The notes under the pieces are model-generated. The model had not been told where the DNA came from. It saw only the letters and a program-made list of their open reading frames with translations, and did no database searches. The translations under genes were made by a program, and so were the position numbers. From Daphnia pulex (lineage: Eukaryota; Arthropoda; Branchiopoda; Diplostraca; Daphniidae), in assembly GCF_021134715.1 (NCBI RefSeq), contig NC_060019.1, positions 7,254,001 through 7,318,000 on the forward strand: a stretch of 64,000 bases of DNA, written 5' to 3'. Shown piece by piece: positions 1-10,222 of this stretch. Numbering within the stretch: the first letter of the stretch is position 1; every line of letters begins with the position of its first letter.

Positions 1-2
1 GA

Positions 3-91
3 TTACCAACAGCCGTCCTGACAGTTACAGCACCGGGCGTTGCACTTTCCTTTACCGCAACACGGTGTTCCCTGCTATCCATTTTCGCACT
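3..91 (-). CDS. Cysteine-rich C-terminal exon of a small peptide gene (partial, tentative)
   Basis: On the minus strand an open segment running down to a TAA at 5..3 encodes about 23 residues with seven cysteines, spaced C-C-x4-C-x3-C-C-x-C-x4-C. This resembles the cysteine-dense C-terminus of the peptide gene at 1832-2118 in style, not in exact spacing. The frame is closed upstream by a TAG in the bases reading gatagcag, which could be a splice acceptor, but the polypyrimidine tract is poor. I could not find an upstream exon that joins in phase; the leader-like exon at 167-298 does not join in frame. It may be a last exon or a relic, and it lies at the window edge. Confidence 0.3.
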
Positions 92-166
92 ATGCCCTCT
101 AAACGTTCATGCAACCACAACAACAACAAGAAATTTGTTTAAAGTGGGTTATAAAAATCTGTGAAA

Positions 167-298
167 TTATGAACCTTTATTACTTCCGCCAATAATCAAA
201 CCCAATATTTTGGTTGGGTATTCCGGCAAACAACATATAGCGTCAACTTCTTGGCTGAGAAAGGTCAAAGCTATTACGCAACTCATTAGCAACAGCGA
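167..298 (-). CDS. Putative small secreted peptide exon with signal sequence
   Basis: The exon follows a strong acceptor on the minus strand (tctttccctcag, ending at 299). An internal ATG opens about 39 residues: a short hydrophobic leader ending near EVDA, then ICCLPEYP and a glycine-rich tail, with a stop at 167-169. An AAAG/gttcat sequence close to the stop could be a splice donor, so the peptide could continue elsewhere. The leader resembles that of the peptide gene at 1832-2118. Whether this is a complete 39-residue peptide, one exon of a longer gene or a relic cannot be settled here. Confidence 0.3.
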   Translation of the reverse strand, partial: SLLLMSCVIALTFLSQEVDAICCLPEYPTKILGLIIGGSNKGS

Positions 299-373
299 CT
301 GAGGGAAAGAATGAATCGCAGTTTTTTTTAAATAATATACTGTCAAAATTCCAGCAAAAATAATAAACATCAA

Positions 374-1831
374 ATAATAAAAGAAAGACGTTGATAATTT
401 ACCTTTCGACAGCTGGCTTCGACGAAATATACCGATATTTTAACCAGCAATAAGCCATGCACATAGTAATCTATTAAATTGGCATTAAATAAAGATTTGC
501 TGATGCTGTTGTCTCTGCCTTTCCTATTAGAAATCCAAACACTATTATATATCGGTCCTCTATAGACTAGATGGAAAAAGCTTTCTATATTATTATCTCG
601 AAATGCAAATGAGAGACCAATAAGGGTTGACCCACTGTGAGATTTATAGATAATCCGTTTTTAGGCATTTCGGGGAAAAATCCAGTTGCTGCTGAGCGCA
701 GATTCCCCGCAGAAGTTTATTATTGAATTTTCTCTTCTAATAGCTAACTTTCAAAATTGGACGATATTTTTGGATGAAGTGCCATCAGATTTTATTATTA
801 AATTTGTGTTCAAATATGTCAGGTCTTTCGTGCTGCTGCTCTCTCTCTCTCCTTGATTGATGTTGCGTATTGTGGCCAATATTAACTTAATTACCATTAA
901 CTATAGTGAATTAATCCGGTTTAAGGAATGTATATGGACCTCAATTTAGTTTCTAATACAAATATTATGGACACAACCTGGTCATGCGAATTTTTCGAAA
1001 AACCCGGCCCCACTGCGGAGAAAGCCCTGCTGGAATAACTTGAAAAAAAACCTAGAAATGGACGCAATACAATCTCTTATATTCCTCCTCTTTTATCTGG
1101 ATATATAGACGCATCAATTGTATCAATGCACGAGCACATATCACTGATTCAATAAAAAAAAACGTAGGCTATTGCACCTGATATCTATATGACCTTCTGA
1201 ATTTAATTAATCGCTCGTTATCGTGTTGAATTTGGATTACATATTCAACTGGCGTTTGCTGCGCCAATCAACCCAAATTCATTTTGGAATTTTAATTTTT
1301 GAAGACAGGAAAGTTATAACTAGCGCTTTACAACTTAACAACACTTGAAAAAATTTGCCATGTGTTGAGCTATATGTTTTTTGTACACGGCAAATGCTCT
1401 TTGCTATGATAAATAGGTAGGGTGATTCTTTTTTGGGGAGGCATCATCGCCGATATTGCGGACTTTTTCGGAATTTGCACATAATGTTTGGGTACTCCAA
1501 ACGATTTTAAAGTGTCCACAAAAATTTAGAGATCTATGTAAAATAAGATTAGAAAGTCAGAGCTGCTGAGCATTTGTATGATGTGTATTATCAGAGTTGG
1601 AAGGTTGAATATATATTCAAGCGGATTATTTGAATATATCCACAATTATACAAATATTGCTCGGGTTAATTGAAACCAGAAGATTTAGATAGGACAGAAT
1701 TGGATTTTCTTATTTTTTTTCCCGTTATTCAAATTCTGTAGTTGTTTCGGATAATCTTGGTCAGATAACAAATTCGGTCCAGTTCGGTTGCATGTAAAAC
1801 AAGTGATGAACTACTATTTCGGTTAGGGTTA
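374..1831. other. Intergenic, no supported gene
   Basis: This is AT-rich sequence with frequent stops in all frames. Its only recognisable structure is the first copy of the direct repeat at 967-1128. No exon with both splice signals and plausible codon use was found. Confidence 0.6.
967..1128. repeat. Direct repeat, copy 1
   Basis: About 160 bp are clearly related to 2526-2690. Shared blocks include gaaaaacccggccccactgc, the following ggagaaa-ccctgctggaata, atggacgc-atacaatctc and tatagacgcat. Both copies open a 23-25 codon frame from ATGGACACA ending in CTGGAATAA. The repeat probably reflects local duplication of the secreted-protein locus. Function is unknown. Confidence 0.75.
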
Positions 1832-2118
1832 TTATGCACCACACCTGTCTGGTGCACCGCAGTGAACAGCAAAGAAAGGTCTGCAACCACAGTTCACAGC
1901 GCCATCGCAACGCCAACGACAACAGTTGCCTTGGGATGAATCGCACTGTCCATTCACGAGCCCACCGAACTCGTTGACAATTGCCAGCAGGACCAAAGAC
2001 ACCATCAAAATCATAAGAAACTAAAAAGGTGCATATGCAGCAATATAAAACAAATAAACAAACATTGCGATAGAATAACTTTGGATTTCAGATAAATTGT
2101 TATTACCGATTTGGCCAT
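1832..2118 (-). CDS. Small secreted cysteine-rich peptide (66 aa, two exons)
   Basis: Model: complement(join(1832..2020,2107..2118)). Exon 1 encodes only M-A-K-S and ends at a gtaata donor. Exon 2 follows an acctttttag acceptor in phase 0. A hydrophobic leader (residues 4-28) ends near VNGQ, giving a mature peptide of about 37 residues with eight cysteines at 30, 37, 38, 42, 48, 50, 58 and 64 (pattern C-x6-CC-x3-C-x5-C-x-C-x7-C-x5-C). The leader and paired cysteines indicate a secreted, disulfide-stabilised peptide. The family is not recognised; antimicrobial, matrix or toxin-like roles are all possible and none is shown. A TATA box lies upstream at 2191-2200. Confidence 0.7.
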
Positions 2119-2190
2119 TTTTTGCTGTAAGGAAGGCTAGACGAGTTCAACTGTTCAAAAAGTTGTGATAATATTGGCTGATTTTCGAGC

Positions 2191-2200
2191 CCTTTTTATA
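2191..2200 (-). promoter_or_regulatory. TATA box of the cysteine-rich peptide gene
   Basis: The minus strand reads TATAAAAAGG. About 30 bp downstream is a TATCACA stretch suitable as an initiator (around 2167), which leaves a 5' UTR of about 50 bp before the ATG at 2118. Confidence 0.6.
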
Positions 2201-2525
2201 CTAGATCCAAAACCACCTCCCCACTGGCTCTACAGCAGCATGGCTCGTTCTCCTCCTACTCAGCTAGTATAACACACGTGCCGTAACTGTGCCAAGTAGC
2301 GCTGCAAACGGGTGCGCAAAAACTTGGGCTTTCAGCAGTGTCTTTTGCTGAGTTCTTCCTGTTGCCAAATCTGGGATTTCCCCGCAAAAACTAGTACTCC
2401 TGCTGGTATGCCTTGCGGCGAAGAAAGGTTTTTGATCTTCTAATATATAGATGTGTTTCCCCTTAAGAGATTCATGGCAAAAACTGGTTGAAACTGGTAA
2501 TGAATAAAAGCTATTGGCTGTAACC

Positions 2526-2690
2526 ATGGACACAAATACAATCTGGTCATGCCAATTTTGTGAAAAACCCGGCCCCACTGCGGAGAAAACCCTGCTGGAA
2601 TAACCTGGAAAAAACCTACAAATGGACGCGATACAATCTCCTTATTCCTTTTCTCTTATATCTGTATATAGACGCATAAATTATATCAGC
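2526..2690. repeat. Direct repeat, copy 2
   Basis: Second copy of the 967-1128 repeat, with small indels. It continues at 2692-2752 into a block related to 3105-3172 (tagctccagaacNtgaaa, then gtgcgcggaaacgaaaag). A third partial match, ggaatgacctgggaaaaacc, sits at 3039-3060. Together these mark a repeated upstream flank of the PAN-like copies that follow. Confidence 0.75.
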
Positions 2691-3216
2691 CCATAGCTCC
2701 AGAACGTGAAATTCACGTGCGCGGAAACGAAAAGGCACTCGTCGTCACTCAATCTTCTTTGCACCGTGTAAAAATGGAATCATTTTCATCCGAATGTTCA
2801 AACAAGAAACATCTCAACATCCACTTTTAATTTTTTACCAATCATTTTATCCTGCCTTATTGTCTGCAATAACATAAATTTTAGTAATCAGACAATAAAG
2901 CTCTAACGATGCAATACAAGTTTCGTTTATTGCGGTTTATTTATATTTAACGATTTTATTGATTTTGAGAAGGTCTCGTCTTTTGTTTTGTCAAACCAAA
3001 AAACCCAGCGTCACCAGCACGCAGCGGGTAAACCCCTTCGGAATGACCTGGGAAAAACCTAGCCGCGACTACTACCTCTTCGTGTCACGACGCAAACATT
3101 ATAAGCCAATTAGCTCCAGAACATGAAAATCCCGTGCGCGGAAACGAAAAGAAACTATCGTCCATCAGTCGATGACGACCGTGTCCGCTGTTGACTGGAA
3201 GGTGGGCGACAACTGA

Positions 3217-3504
3217 TTGAGTCGCTGGGACAACAATTGTTATCATCTTATTAACGATTACGATTATATGATATACACTACTGATGTTGAGCATTGCTCA
3301 GAATTTTGCATCGCTAATTCTGCATGCATTTACTTCTCTTATGGAGAAGACAATGGATTATCTGATGGAGATGGAAAATGTTACATGTATTACCATCCCA
3401 ACGGAATCCCTAATGTCTACTCCCAGCAGGCACTAGAATGGATTCAATGTGGTTACATTATCGATCGTATTGGTAATGTAACCGATAAGCCGATAAGCAG
3501 CTGA
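3217..3504 (+). pseudogene. PAN/apple-domain fragment, probably decayed
   Basis: An open frame of about 95 residues begins LSRWDNNC without an ATG. It retains the cysteine framework of the PAN copies at 31-35 kb: N-C near the start, then C-SEFC-, a C before a hydrophobic F/W segment, K-C-Y, and a final C-G-Y. At the start, where the copy at 4.1 kb has GGCAACGGTTTAAGT, this copy reads GACAACTGATTGAGT, so a TGA interrupts the same frame. No signal peptide or splice acceptor rescues it. It could be a real internal exon with an undetected acceptor, but a relic is more likely. Confidence 0.5.
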
Positions 3505-4003
3505 TCCCAGCTGATCTATTTATAGCACATCATGCAAAACGTCAGCTTTGTAAACGCCAAAAATCACGTTCGGAAATTATATTGACACAATAATGTAATA
3601 TGTAAATGATTCCCTTAACAACAACCGACAACAACAAAAAAAGAAAAGAAATTGGAATAATTTATATCCGTCGGCAAATACATTTTGATTAGAGTTTTGC
3701 CATCTTAAATATTTTTTTCTTATTCATTGATGACGTAAAAGTGATTCCCCTACATCAAACAGCTGGTGTCAAAAGTTGGTCATATCAGAGTCAATTAAAT
3801 TATTTCTGAGACAGTAATAAAATTAGAACCAGCAGCAGACAACCGGCCGCACCGGTTGTCGCCACGTAAGTCGTTTATTTTCCGCGGGATTAATGCAGTA
3901 CCTTTTAATATAATACAGCATATAAATAATTAAAGTGAATTGCATTTATATAATATAGGGTACTATTCTATAAATAATAACGCGATTTGATTGTGATTAC
4001 AAG

Positions 4004-4243
4004 ATGAAGGTCTCATCGTCTGTTTTTGTCGATTTTTCTCCTCATTTCGGCCGTTACGTGCTGCATTATACTTTGTCCAGTACTTGGATGGAAGGTGGCA
4101 ACGGTTTAAGTCGCTGGAACATGAATTGCCGCCGTTATGTTGGCGATTTTTTTAAAAGCAGGATCGATATACTTTACTCCTCCTTTCTTTCTTTCTTTGT
4201 TGTTTGTTTTACGTTCCGGGGGAAAGGTACGTTTTTTGTGTGA
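4004..4243 (+). pseudogene. Truncated PAN-like copy
   Basis: The ATG at 4004 opens 79 residues. Residues 30-43 read EGGNGLSRWNMNC, matching the start of the 3217 copy and corresponding to the G-G-x-K-W-L-x-N-C start of the functional PAN genes. Homology stops after about ten more residues, at a T-rich stretch near 4148, and the frame runs into low-complexity F/S/V sequence. The second half of the domain, with its cysteines, is missing. The N-terminus is not a convincing signal peptide. Confidence 0.45.
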
Positions 4244-5742
4244 CTATTCTACGGTTTTACGTGTTGCAAGTTTTGGGGCGTATTTGTCCATTTATTTAAA
4301 AAATCGAAAATGTTAGGAAGGGTTAACCAAAAATCATCGCGAAGAAAAAGAATGGCGAGTAAACCGTAAACAATATTTCAACCTGCCATAAAAACCCAAA
4401 AAATTCTGGTTTACTAGCAAATTTAAATTTACATACAGATCTCGTAGTAAAAATTCACGGATCCAAAAGCAAAGGGCTGCACACTCGACAATGATGGGGA
4501 CAACCAATGACTAGTGAATAATGAAAAATGCACGTCATACCTGTTGCTGATTGCTGGTGATTCATCAATTCCTGGTGCACACTGTCGCACACTGTGCGTT
4601 TGGCAAATTTTTTTAATGAATTAAAGAGAAAAACATGGTAATACAAATCATTTAGATAAATGGAAATCGAGAATTCTATTAATCAACGAAATTGCCAAAT
4701 CAATAACATGTCTTAACTCATCATGTTTATAAAGGTAAATCTTCCTCTAAATCTCTGTTTGAGAATCGCATAGGAAAAGATGAGGATCGTGATAACTTTT
4801 CCTTCGATTGAACTCTCGATTTTTCTCTCAACAACTTCGCCAGTCCAAAATGATCCTTTTGGGTTGCGTTCTCTCTTTCTTCGTTCATTTTTTCGTATAG
4901 CGCGTTCATGTTCAAATAGTCAGCGGTGACTGACGACTCCATTTGGCCGCAGATGATTTCATCCAATTGTAAAGGTCGACACAACGGAATCATTGTGTCA
5001 CCGATACGAAGAACTTAAATACTATGAGGCGACTTTACTCACAATGTCAAAGTGAAGTGTCTAAGACCAACAGGAATAATTAAGGCTAAACAATGTATTG
5101 ATAACGGACAGATCATACAATAAGGTGAACTAATAATATTAAATAGTGAGACGATAAATAAGTGAGACAATACTACTTGTATGGAGAAAATGTGGTAGCG
5201 GGCTGAGCGGTTAGGCTTGTCAAGAAACGGCAAGTTTCGAGGTACAGTTGAAAATGGCACTTAGCTTAAATAACAGGCACTGAGTACAAGGGAAAATATA
5301 ACTAATACAATACCAAAAAGGAGAGTGCGACTGGAACACAATGGTAGTGTGAATGCCGTGGGAGAATGCAGTACAGAATAACATTTACATACAGTTTTTA
5401 TACTAATTCTGGCTGCATGGTTAGCATAGGCCTAGAGAGGAAGTTTAGGAAGCAGACATGTTTAGGCCTAGAGAGGATAGTATAGGTAAACGTGACCAGA
5501 CACGTTAAGACATGGTCAGAGCGGCGACGGACGAAAAGGGAGTTTGTTATTGAAAAGCGTTGAAGGAAAAAGGAAAATATATTTATATAGTGTCATGAAA
5601 GATAAAAATACGCCTAAAGTTAATATAGCGAAAAGGAAAAGGGGATAGGGGATAGATGAGGAAGACAAGGACTTTAAATTTTCATAATTTTAACTGCTAA
5701 TAATAATTTAGAGTGGTTTAACCAAATACAGTTGAAAAGTAA
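4244..5742. other. Intergenic with one weak open frame
   Basis: Apart from the weak 88-codon frame at 4727-4993, nothing coding is supported. From 5,040 onward the sequence is AT-rich and carries short repeated phrases such as ggcctagagaggaa and ggcctagagaggat. Confidence 0.5.
4727..4993 (-). CDS. Hypothetical 88-residue open frame
   Basis: An ATG-started minus-strand frame encodes a charged, Glu/Lys/Arg-rich protein with a balanced composition (for example NALYEKMNEEREN, then KLLREKSRVQSKEK) that is more protein-like than most random frames here. There is no signal peptide, recognised domain, TATA box or homologue in the window. It could be an exon of an undetected gene, a relic or chance. 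Confidence 0.22.
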   Translation of the reverse strand: MIPLCRPLQLDEIICGQMESSVTADYLNMNALYEKMNEERENATQKDHFGLAKLLREKSRVQSKEKLSRSSSFPMRFSNRDLEEDLPL

Positions 5743-5743
5743 T

Positions 5744-5815
5744 AGAGAGTGGTGTAGTGGTTAGAGCAATGGAGTACCACTACCAAGAACGTGGTTTCGC
5801 GCCTATCGAGAAACG
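5744..5815 (+). repeat. tRNA-like sequence followed by oligo(T)
   Basis: The sequence gtgtagtggttagagca resembles a tRNA A-box and D-arm, and about 35 bp downstream gtggtttcgcgcc resembles a B-box with one extra base. It is followed by tttttttt, a Pol III terminator. The cloverleaf is poor and no CCA-compatible acceptor stem is evident, so a tRNA-derived SINE head or tRNA pseudogene fits better than a working tRNA. Confidence 0.4.
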
Positions 5816-6911
5816 TTTTTTTTTATTCTTTTTGCTTAAATCTAAGTATTTTGAAGACGGCTGTAAGCCGTACCCATTTGGATGTCTTACAGCGCGACAT
5901 TAGTATAGACATAGGCAATCTTATGGACGTCGGGTTAAGCTATCTCACTGGGCTGAAAAGATGGGCGACGTATATCCTATAGATAGAGGCGTGCTACCAG
6001 GGGAAGTTCCCTGTACACCCAATGCCATATTTGATAAACCCGGATAAACCTATGAAAATGAAATCACAGTTAAGGAAACAATACTGATTGCATCTTCTTT
6101 TCACAAACCTAACAACAAAGTTTTCATTCAATCAATAACAATTCTGTACCTGATGGAAAACATGAAGTACACTTTGGCAGTAGGATGAATCTGCAATTCA
6201 CAGCTAAAAAATAACTTGGATACAACTCAAAAAATAACAAGATCAATAAAGACAAACTTCTCTCCAAATATCTACTATGGTGGTTGATGACAGTTCTGTT
6301 GAATATTTGCTAAATTGAGACTCGTGTTTGGTTCACTGTGATTACTTTTCTTTGTATTTTAGTTGGTAGCACAAGTAAGTTCGTGATTCGAACGTATTCA
6401 AGTAGCAGACTAAATTACACACACAGAGAGAACACTCGATGAGAAAGAAAAGAGGGTAGGGAGGGAGTTGCCAGATTTACACAATTTAGGATTGACAACA
6501 TAAATTCAACAAGTTCGCAGCCTTGATTTCCTTTGAATTCTTGTCGTAATGGTATCATCACCTGTTAATGAAACCTGTCATGTTGGCAAGAATTCATCGT
6601 TATATTATTGTTGTAGAGTAACACAAGTAAAATATTGTACTACCTTAATTATAAAAATTCCTTTGACTATAACAGCAGTAGAATAATTGCGATTAGGTCT
6701 TTAACATTATATGTCGCTGTTTAGAAATCGTTTAAAGAATCATACATTAGATCAAAATATAATAACCATAAAATTTTAGCTATCCTAAAATGGAAATCTA
6801 AGTTGTTAATGCAGGCCAACATTCAAAAAATTGTAGTTCGCAATTAATACAATTTCACCGACATTGTAGATTATAGCCCAATTGAAGCAAGACTGCCGAT
6901 CACAGTGACAG
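5816..6911. other. Intergenic, nothing supported
   Basis: AT-rich sequence with only short open frames. No gene, RNA or long repeat was recognised. Confidence 0.5.
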
Positions 6912-7767
6912 CCCTACTAGCACAAGTCTTCCATAGGACGTCCATAGAACGTCCGGCCGTCCAAACTAGGTCCGTCCATTTTCCGGCAGCTGCGGACATC
7001 CTTCTGACGGTCGATTATGATCCTCTGTTTTTCGTGTCCCAGTTGGAATATCCATTGGATGGTGAGTTTGTACCATACTAGGACGTTTCATTTATCGTTC
7101 GTATGAACGCCAATTGAAAGCCTATTTACGTCCATTTTTCTTCGTTCATTTAACGATAAAAATGGACGTCCAGTGGACATCCACGAGGCACAACTAGACA
7201 GAAACACGAATTTTTTCTATCAGTTGATAGAAATAACAATTGTTAGTCTATCAAAATGTACAAATTAAAGTCAATTTCTATAGTTTTTATTTAGTTTTAA
7301 GAGAATATGAACAATTAAATTATTAAATTCAGTTTTAAAAAAAATTTTAAAATTTTAATTATTTTATATTATACTGTTCTTTCCGGTTCTTTCATAATAT
7401 ACCATACGAATTATGGAGCCGTCTGAAAATTTTATTTTGATTAGTGTTGATTCTTAAAACTAATTCATAAAATTGTTATGATGACAATTAGTCAAATGGT
7501 CTAGTGGTTAGAGAGGCGGAAAGGGAAGCGAGTAGGGTGGGGTTCGATAGCCCTACTCGTCACAAATCTTTTTTCCTTTTTTATTTCTTTTTTTTACATC
7601 CATTTGACGTTCATTTTCGGACGCAAAATGGAGTATCAGTTTGGACGTTCATTGGAGAGGACATTTTGACGTCCAAAACAATGAAAAATAACGTCCGGCT
7701 TGGATATCCAGCCCGATCTGAGCGGACGACTTTGAAACGTCCTATGGACGTACATGTGCTAGTAGGG
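6912..7767. mobile_element. Non-autonomous terminal-inverted-repeat element (MITE-like), 856 bp
   Basis: The left end starts ccctactagcaca and continues to ccataggacgt. The reverse complement of the right end starts with the same 13 bases and reaches the same ccataggacgt, after a short diverged stretch with one indel, giving a TIR of about 31 bp. Both arms carry many subterminal copies of ggacgt or tccatt in opposite orientations, so the element can fold extensively. No transposase is encoded. A target-site duplication is unclear; at most AG flanks both ends. A tRNA-like sequence lies inside at 7493-7567. The superfamily cannot be assigned. Confidence 0.7.
7493..7567 (+). repeat. tRNA-like sequence inside the TIR element
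   Basis: A-box-like tggtctagtggttagag is followed about 40 bp later by a B-box-like ggttcgatagcc. An 8-bp stem (gagtaggg with ccctactc) encloses the ggttcga loop, and a T-rich tract follows. It resembles the 5744 sequence. The anticodon region cannot be folded convincingly, so a functional tRNA is unlikely. Confidence 0.4.
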
Positions 7768-7834
7768 AGCTGAATGGATTGGGTGCTAAGTGTAGCCAAT
7801 TAGATAGCCTATATTTTTTATTAAAAAACAAATT

Positions 7835-8191
7835 GTGTGGTGTTATCGTTACACAAAACGTTCTGAGTTAATTAATTATGCCTCCCAAAAAGGCCCCGCA
7901 GACTTACAAAAGTTAACAAATATTGAAGTGGAAAATGTTCTTACTTGCAGTGGTTTTTATTGCCGCCGAACAAGGAAACGAACACTTGATGAATTACAGC
8001 CTAAATACGTATCAAAATTACGTTACAAGGCCGCTAAATTAGTTAAAGATTGGTGCAAGGATGGTGTACCTAATGACATTTGGGCAAATTTAAAGCACAC
8101 ACCTGATTTAGTATCAAAATTTTGTTTAAAACCTGCTATCATGAGTGAAAACGGAACGGTGGACCATGATGCACAAGTAAATATTGTTTAA
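7835..8191 (+). other. Open frame without ATG, possible exon or transposon relic
   Basis: An open frame of 118 codons, with no ATG until near its end, lies directly downstream of the TIR element. The translation is protein-like (for example TNIEVENVLTCSGFYCRR, then LRYKAAKLVKDWCKDG) with several cysteines, but no domain is recognised. It could be an internal exon of a lost gene or a fragment of a mobile-element protein. Confidence 0.25.
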
Positions 8192-10020
8192 GAAAGATTA
8201 TCGTGAATAAGCTCACAGCAGCTTATCAGAGTTGCTTTATTACAGATACCCGACAATAACTCAAATTTAATGATCCAAGACGATATGCAAAACTTTAGTC
8301 CTTAGGATACTGACCCAATATTCGATGACTTTGATTTCCAGGGTATACAAATAATTTTATTAATTTATATACAAAATATGGATTTTTACTATTTTTATTT
8401 ATTAAAGAGGTTGAAGAAGACGCACGTAATTCCATGTGTCTTATAAAGCTACTACGTCATTTTGCTGCATGTACTAATCAAAAACAAAGCCACCTGACGT
8501 ATCTGCGAGGGGTTCACCACTGAGGTCTAGGGTGTACGAAAATTTACGTATTTTGCGTAATTTTAGCGTAATTTGCGTAAACTGCACGTGTTTAGATAGG
8601 CTTAAAATTTGCGTACTTTTGGCAATGTGAAATCAAACAGAAATAGGCGTTTCGCGCAATTATTTTCCATTACATTGGCAACTCAATTGCTCAACGGCTC
8701 AACTTAAACAGGCTATAAAGAGGAAAATACGAAAAAAAATACGATATTAATTATGTAGAAAATTAATAAGAAAGACTCGCGTCAAAGTAATTTTATTTGC
8801 CACCATGATTTAGCTGGGCTTGCACTCAGCTAATTAAGTTTCAAGGTAAAAAATAATAAACCCAGACAACGTCAGTGCTCCCTTTGAAAATTGTCAGGTT
8901 ATTTAGTCTACAATTGAAAGGAAAAAAATTAATGGCCATATTTTGAAAGCTCTGGAAGAGCTAATGTCATTTAATTAATTATACAAGTCGAGGTGGATCA
9001 ATATAATTAGTTGCAACTCGTTTTATGTTGGCTGGATTTGTGCACTCCGGTGCACTCCCGGTTTATTAAACGACATACCGTCTGCTGACCCCGTCCTATT
9101 GCAAAGTCCACATTTCCACTAACTTTATTGTTCAAGTTACTATTTGAATGCTCGAGGTCGAGGGGATTCCATTTCTCCGTCGATGAACTGACTGACCTGG
9201 TCGTTTTTTCACATGAATTCGGAATTCCCGAACAGTTATCCGTGCGTACAACAACATCCCCTTATGGACAATATATACGTATAACTACTGTGGATTCATA
9301 ACTAAAAAAATCCAAATTCAGAACAAGTTGTCAGTTGTCAGCGCCTGGCTAGTAGCCTATATAGTTCTCAACGACGTAGCCTATACATAATCCTGTACAA
9401 CCCAAACTATAAATAATATCGCTGTCGATCGTTGATCTGCGCACATCCCTCTTTCATCCACCAGCGTATCCACGAACGTGGGAGAGTTTATTACATCGCA
9501 AATCCGAGGAAATCTGATTAAATTAATCACCCGGGATGTTTATCCTTTGCACTCGGCAGCAAGAGTGCCCTTCGCATCATATCCGTCCGGTGACGAAAAT
9601 CGAGTCAACTTCCAAGTTTAAACAGATGATAGACTTGATCACATCGTCTAGTCAACACTTTTTGCGGGGGAGTCGAATCAGAATCCGGGGATGTTTATAG
9701 CGAACGTGGGAGGCAGATGAATAACACAGTCTGTTTTATCGCAATCCGACATTCTTTGTTTTTAAAATAAATAAATAAATCGACTTAGCAACCAGAATGT
9801 AGAATGCTTTTACGACCCGTTATATACATTATATATACCTTTAGCCTGCTTGACAAAGACACGGAAAGAGATTGGTTCGACAGCAGAAGCTATTAAAGAA
9901 AAATAAGTTTGTCTGGACGAAGAAATAAAATATGGAAGGGGCTTGAAAATAGGTCGTAGGGGACGCGAAGGTTCTAACCTTGGATGTCTACGAAAGCAGG
10001 TAAACAATTTCACCTTTGAA
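8192..10020. other. Intergenic, nothing coding supported
   Basis: It contains a short run of gcgtaa-type motifs (about 8,545-8,620). It also contains two weakly similar segments near 9,470 and 9,695 that share cgaacgtgggag followed by an atcgcaa-tccga phrase. No exon model is supported. Confidence 0.5.
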
Positions 10021-10140
10021 CTAGGTCAGTTTTTCTTAGTTCTGACTTTCTATCTTCCGCGTTGAGTGGGCCTATAGCTAACCGTTAACTCAATTCCACC
10101 TGATTTGCTTCGTTTCTACCTGGACCTGTGAGTATTTAAA
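10021..10140 (+). promoter_or_regulatory. Promoter of the Gln/Ala-rich secreted gene A
   Basis: A ctaggtcagttttt block (10021-10034) recurs as ctaggtcagtttt upstream of the paralogue (29734-29747). It contains TAGGTCA, a nuclear-receptor half-site core. A TATA-like tatttaaa lies at 10133-10140. The leader downstream, with tccaattcctact just before the ATG, is also shared with the paralogue. Confidence 0.6.
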
Positions 10141-10222
10141 CTCCGGCGATTTCTTTGGAAGACACTCACTTCACCTTTGCAAGTTCTCCAGTCGACAGCA
10201 CTCCAATTCCTACTACTTCATC

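Noticed and set aside
91-167. Joining the leader exon at 167-298 to the cysteine-rich exon at 3-91
   Set aside because: The only reasonable donor leaves one base, and no acceptor upstream of the cysteine segment restores its frame.
2264-2578. 104-codon minus-strand frame
   Set aside because: It is antisense through the direct repeat, with no splice or domain support.
7493-7567. Functional tRNA gene
   Set aside because: A- and B-box resemblance exists, but I could not fold an acceptor stem and anticodon arm together; a tRNA-derived repeat fits better.
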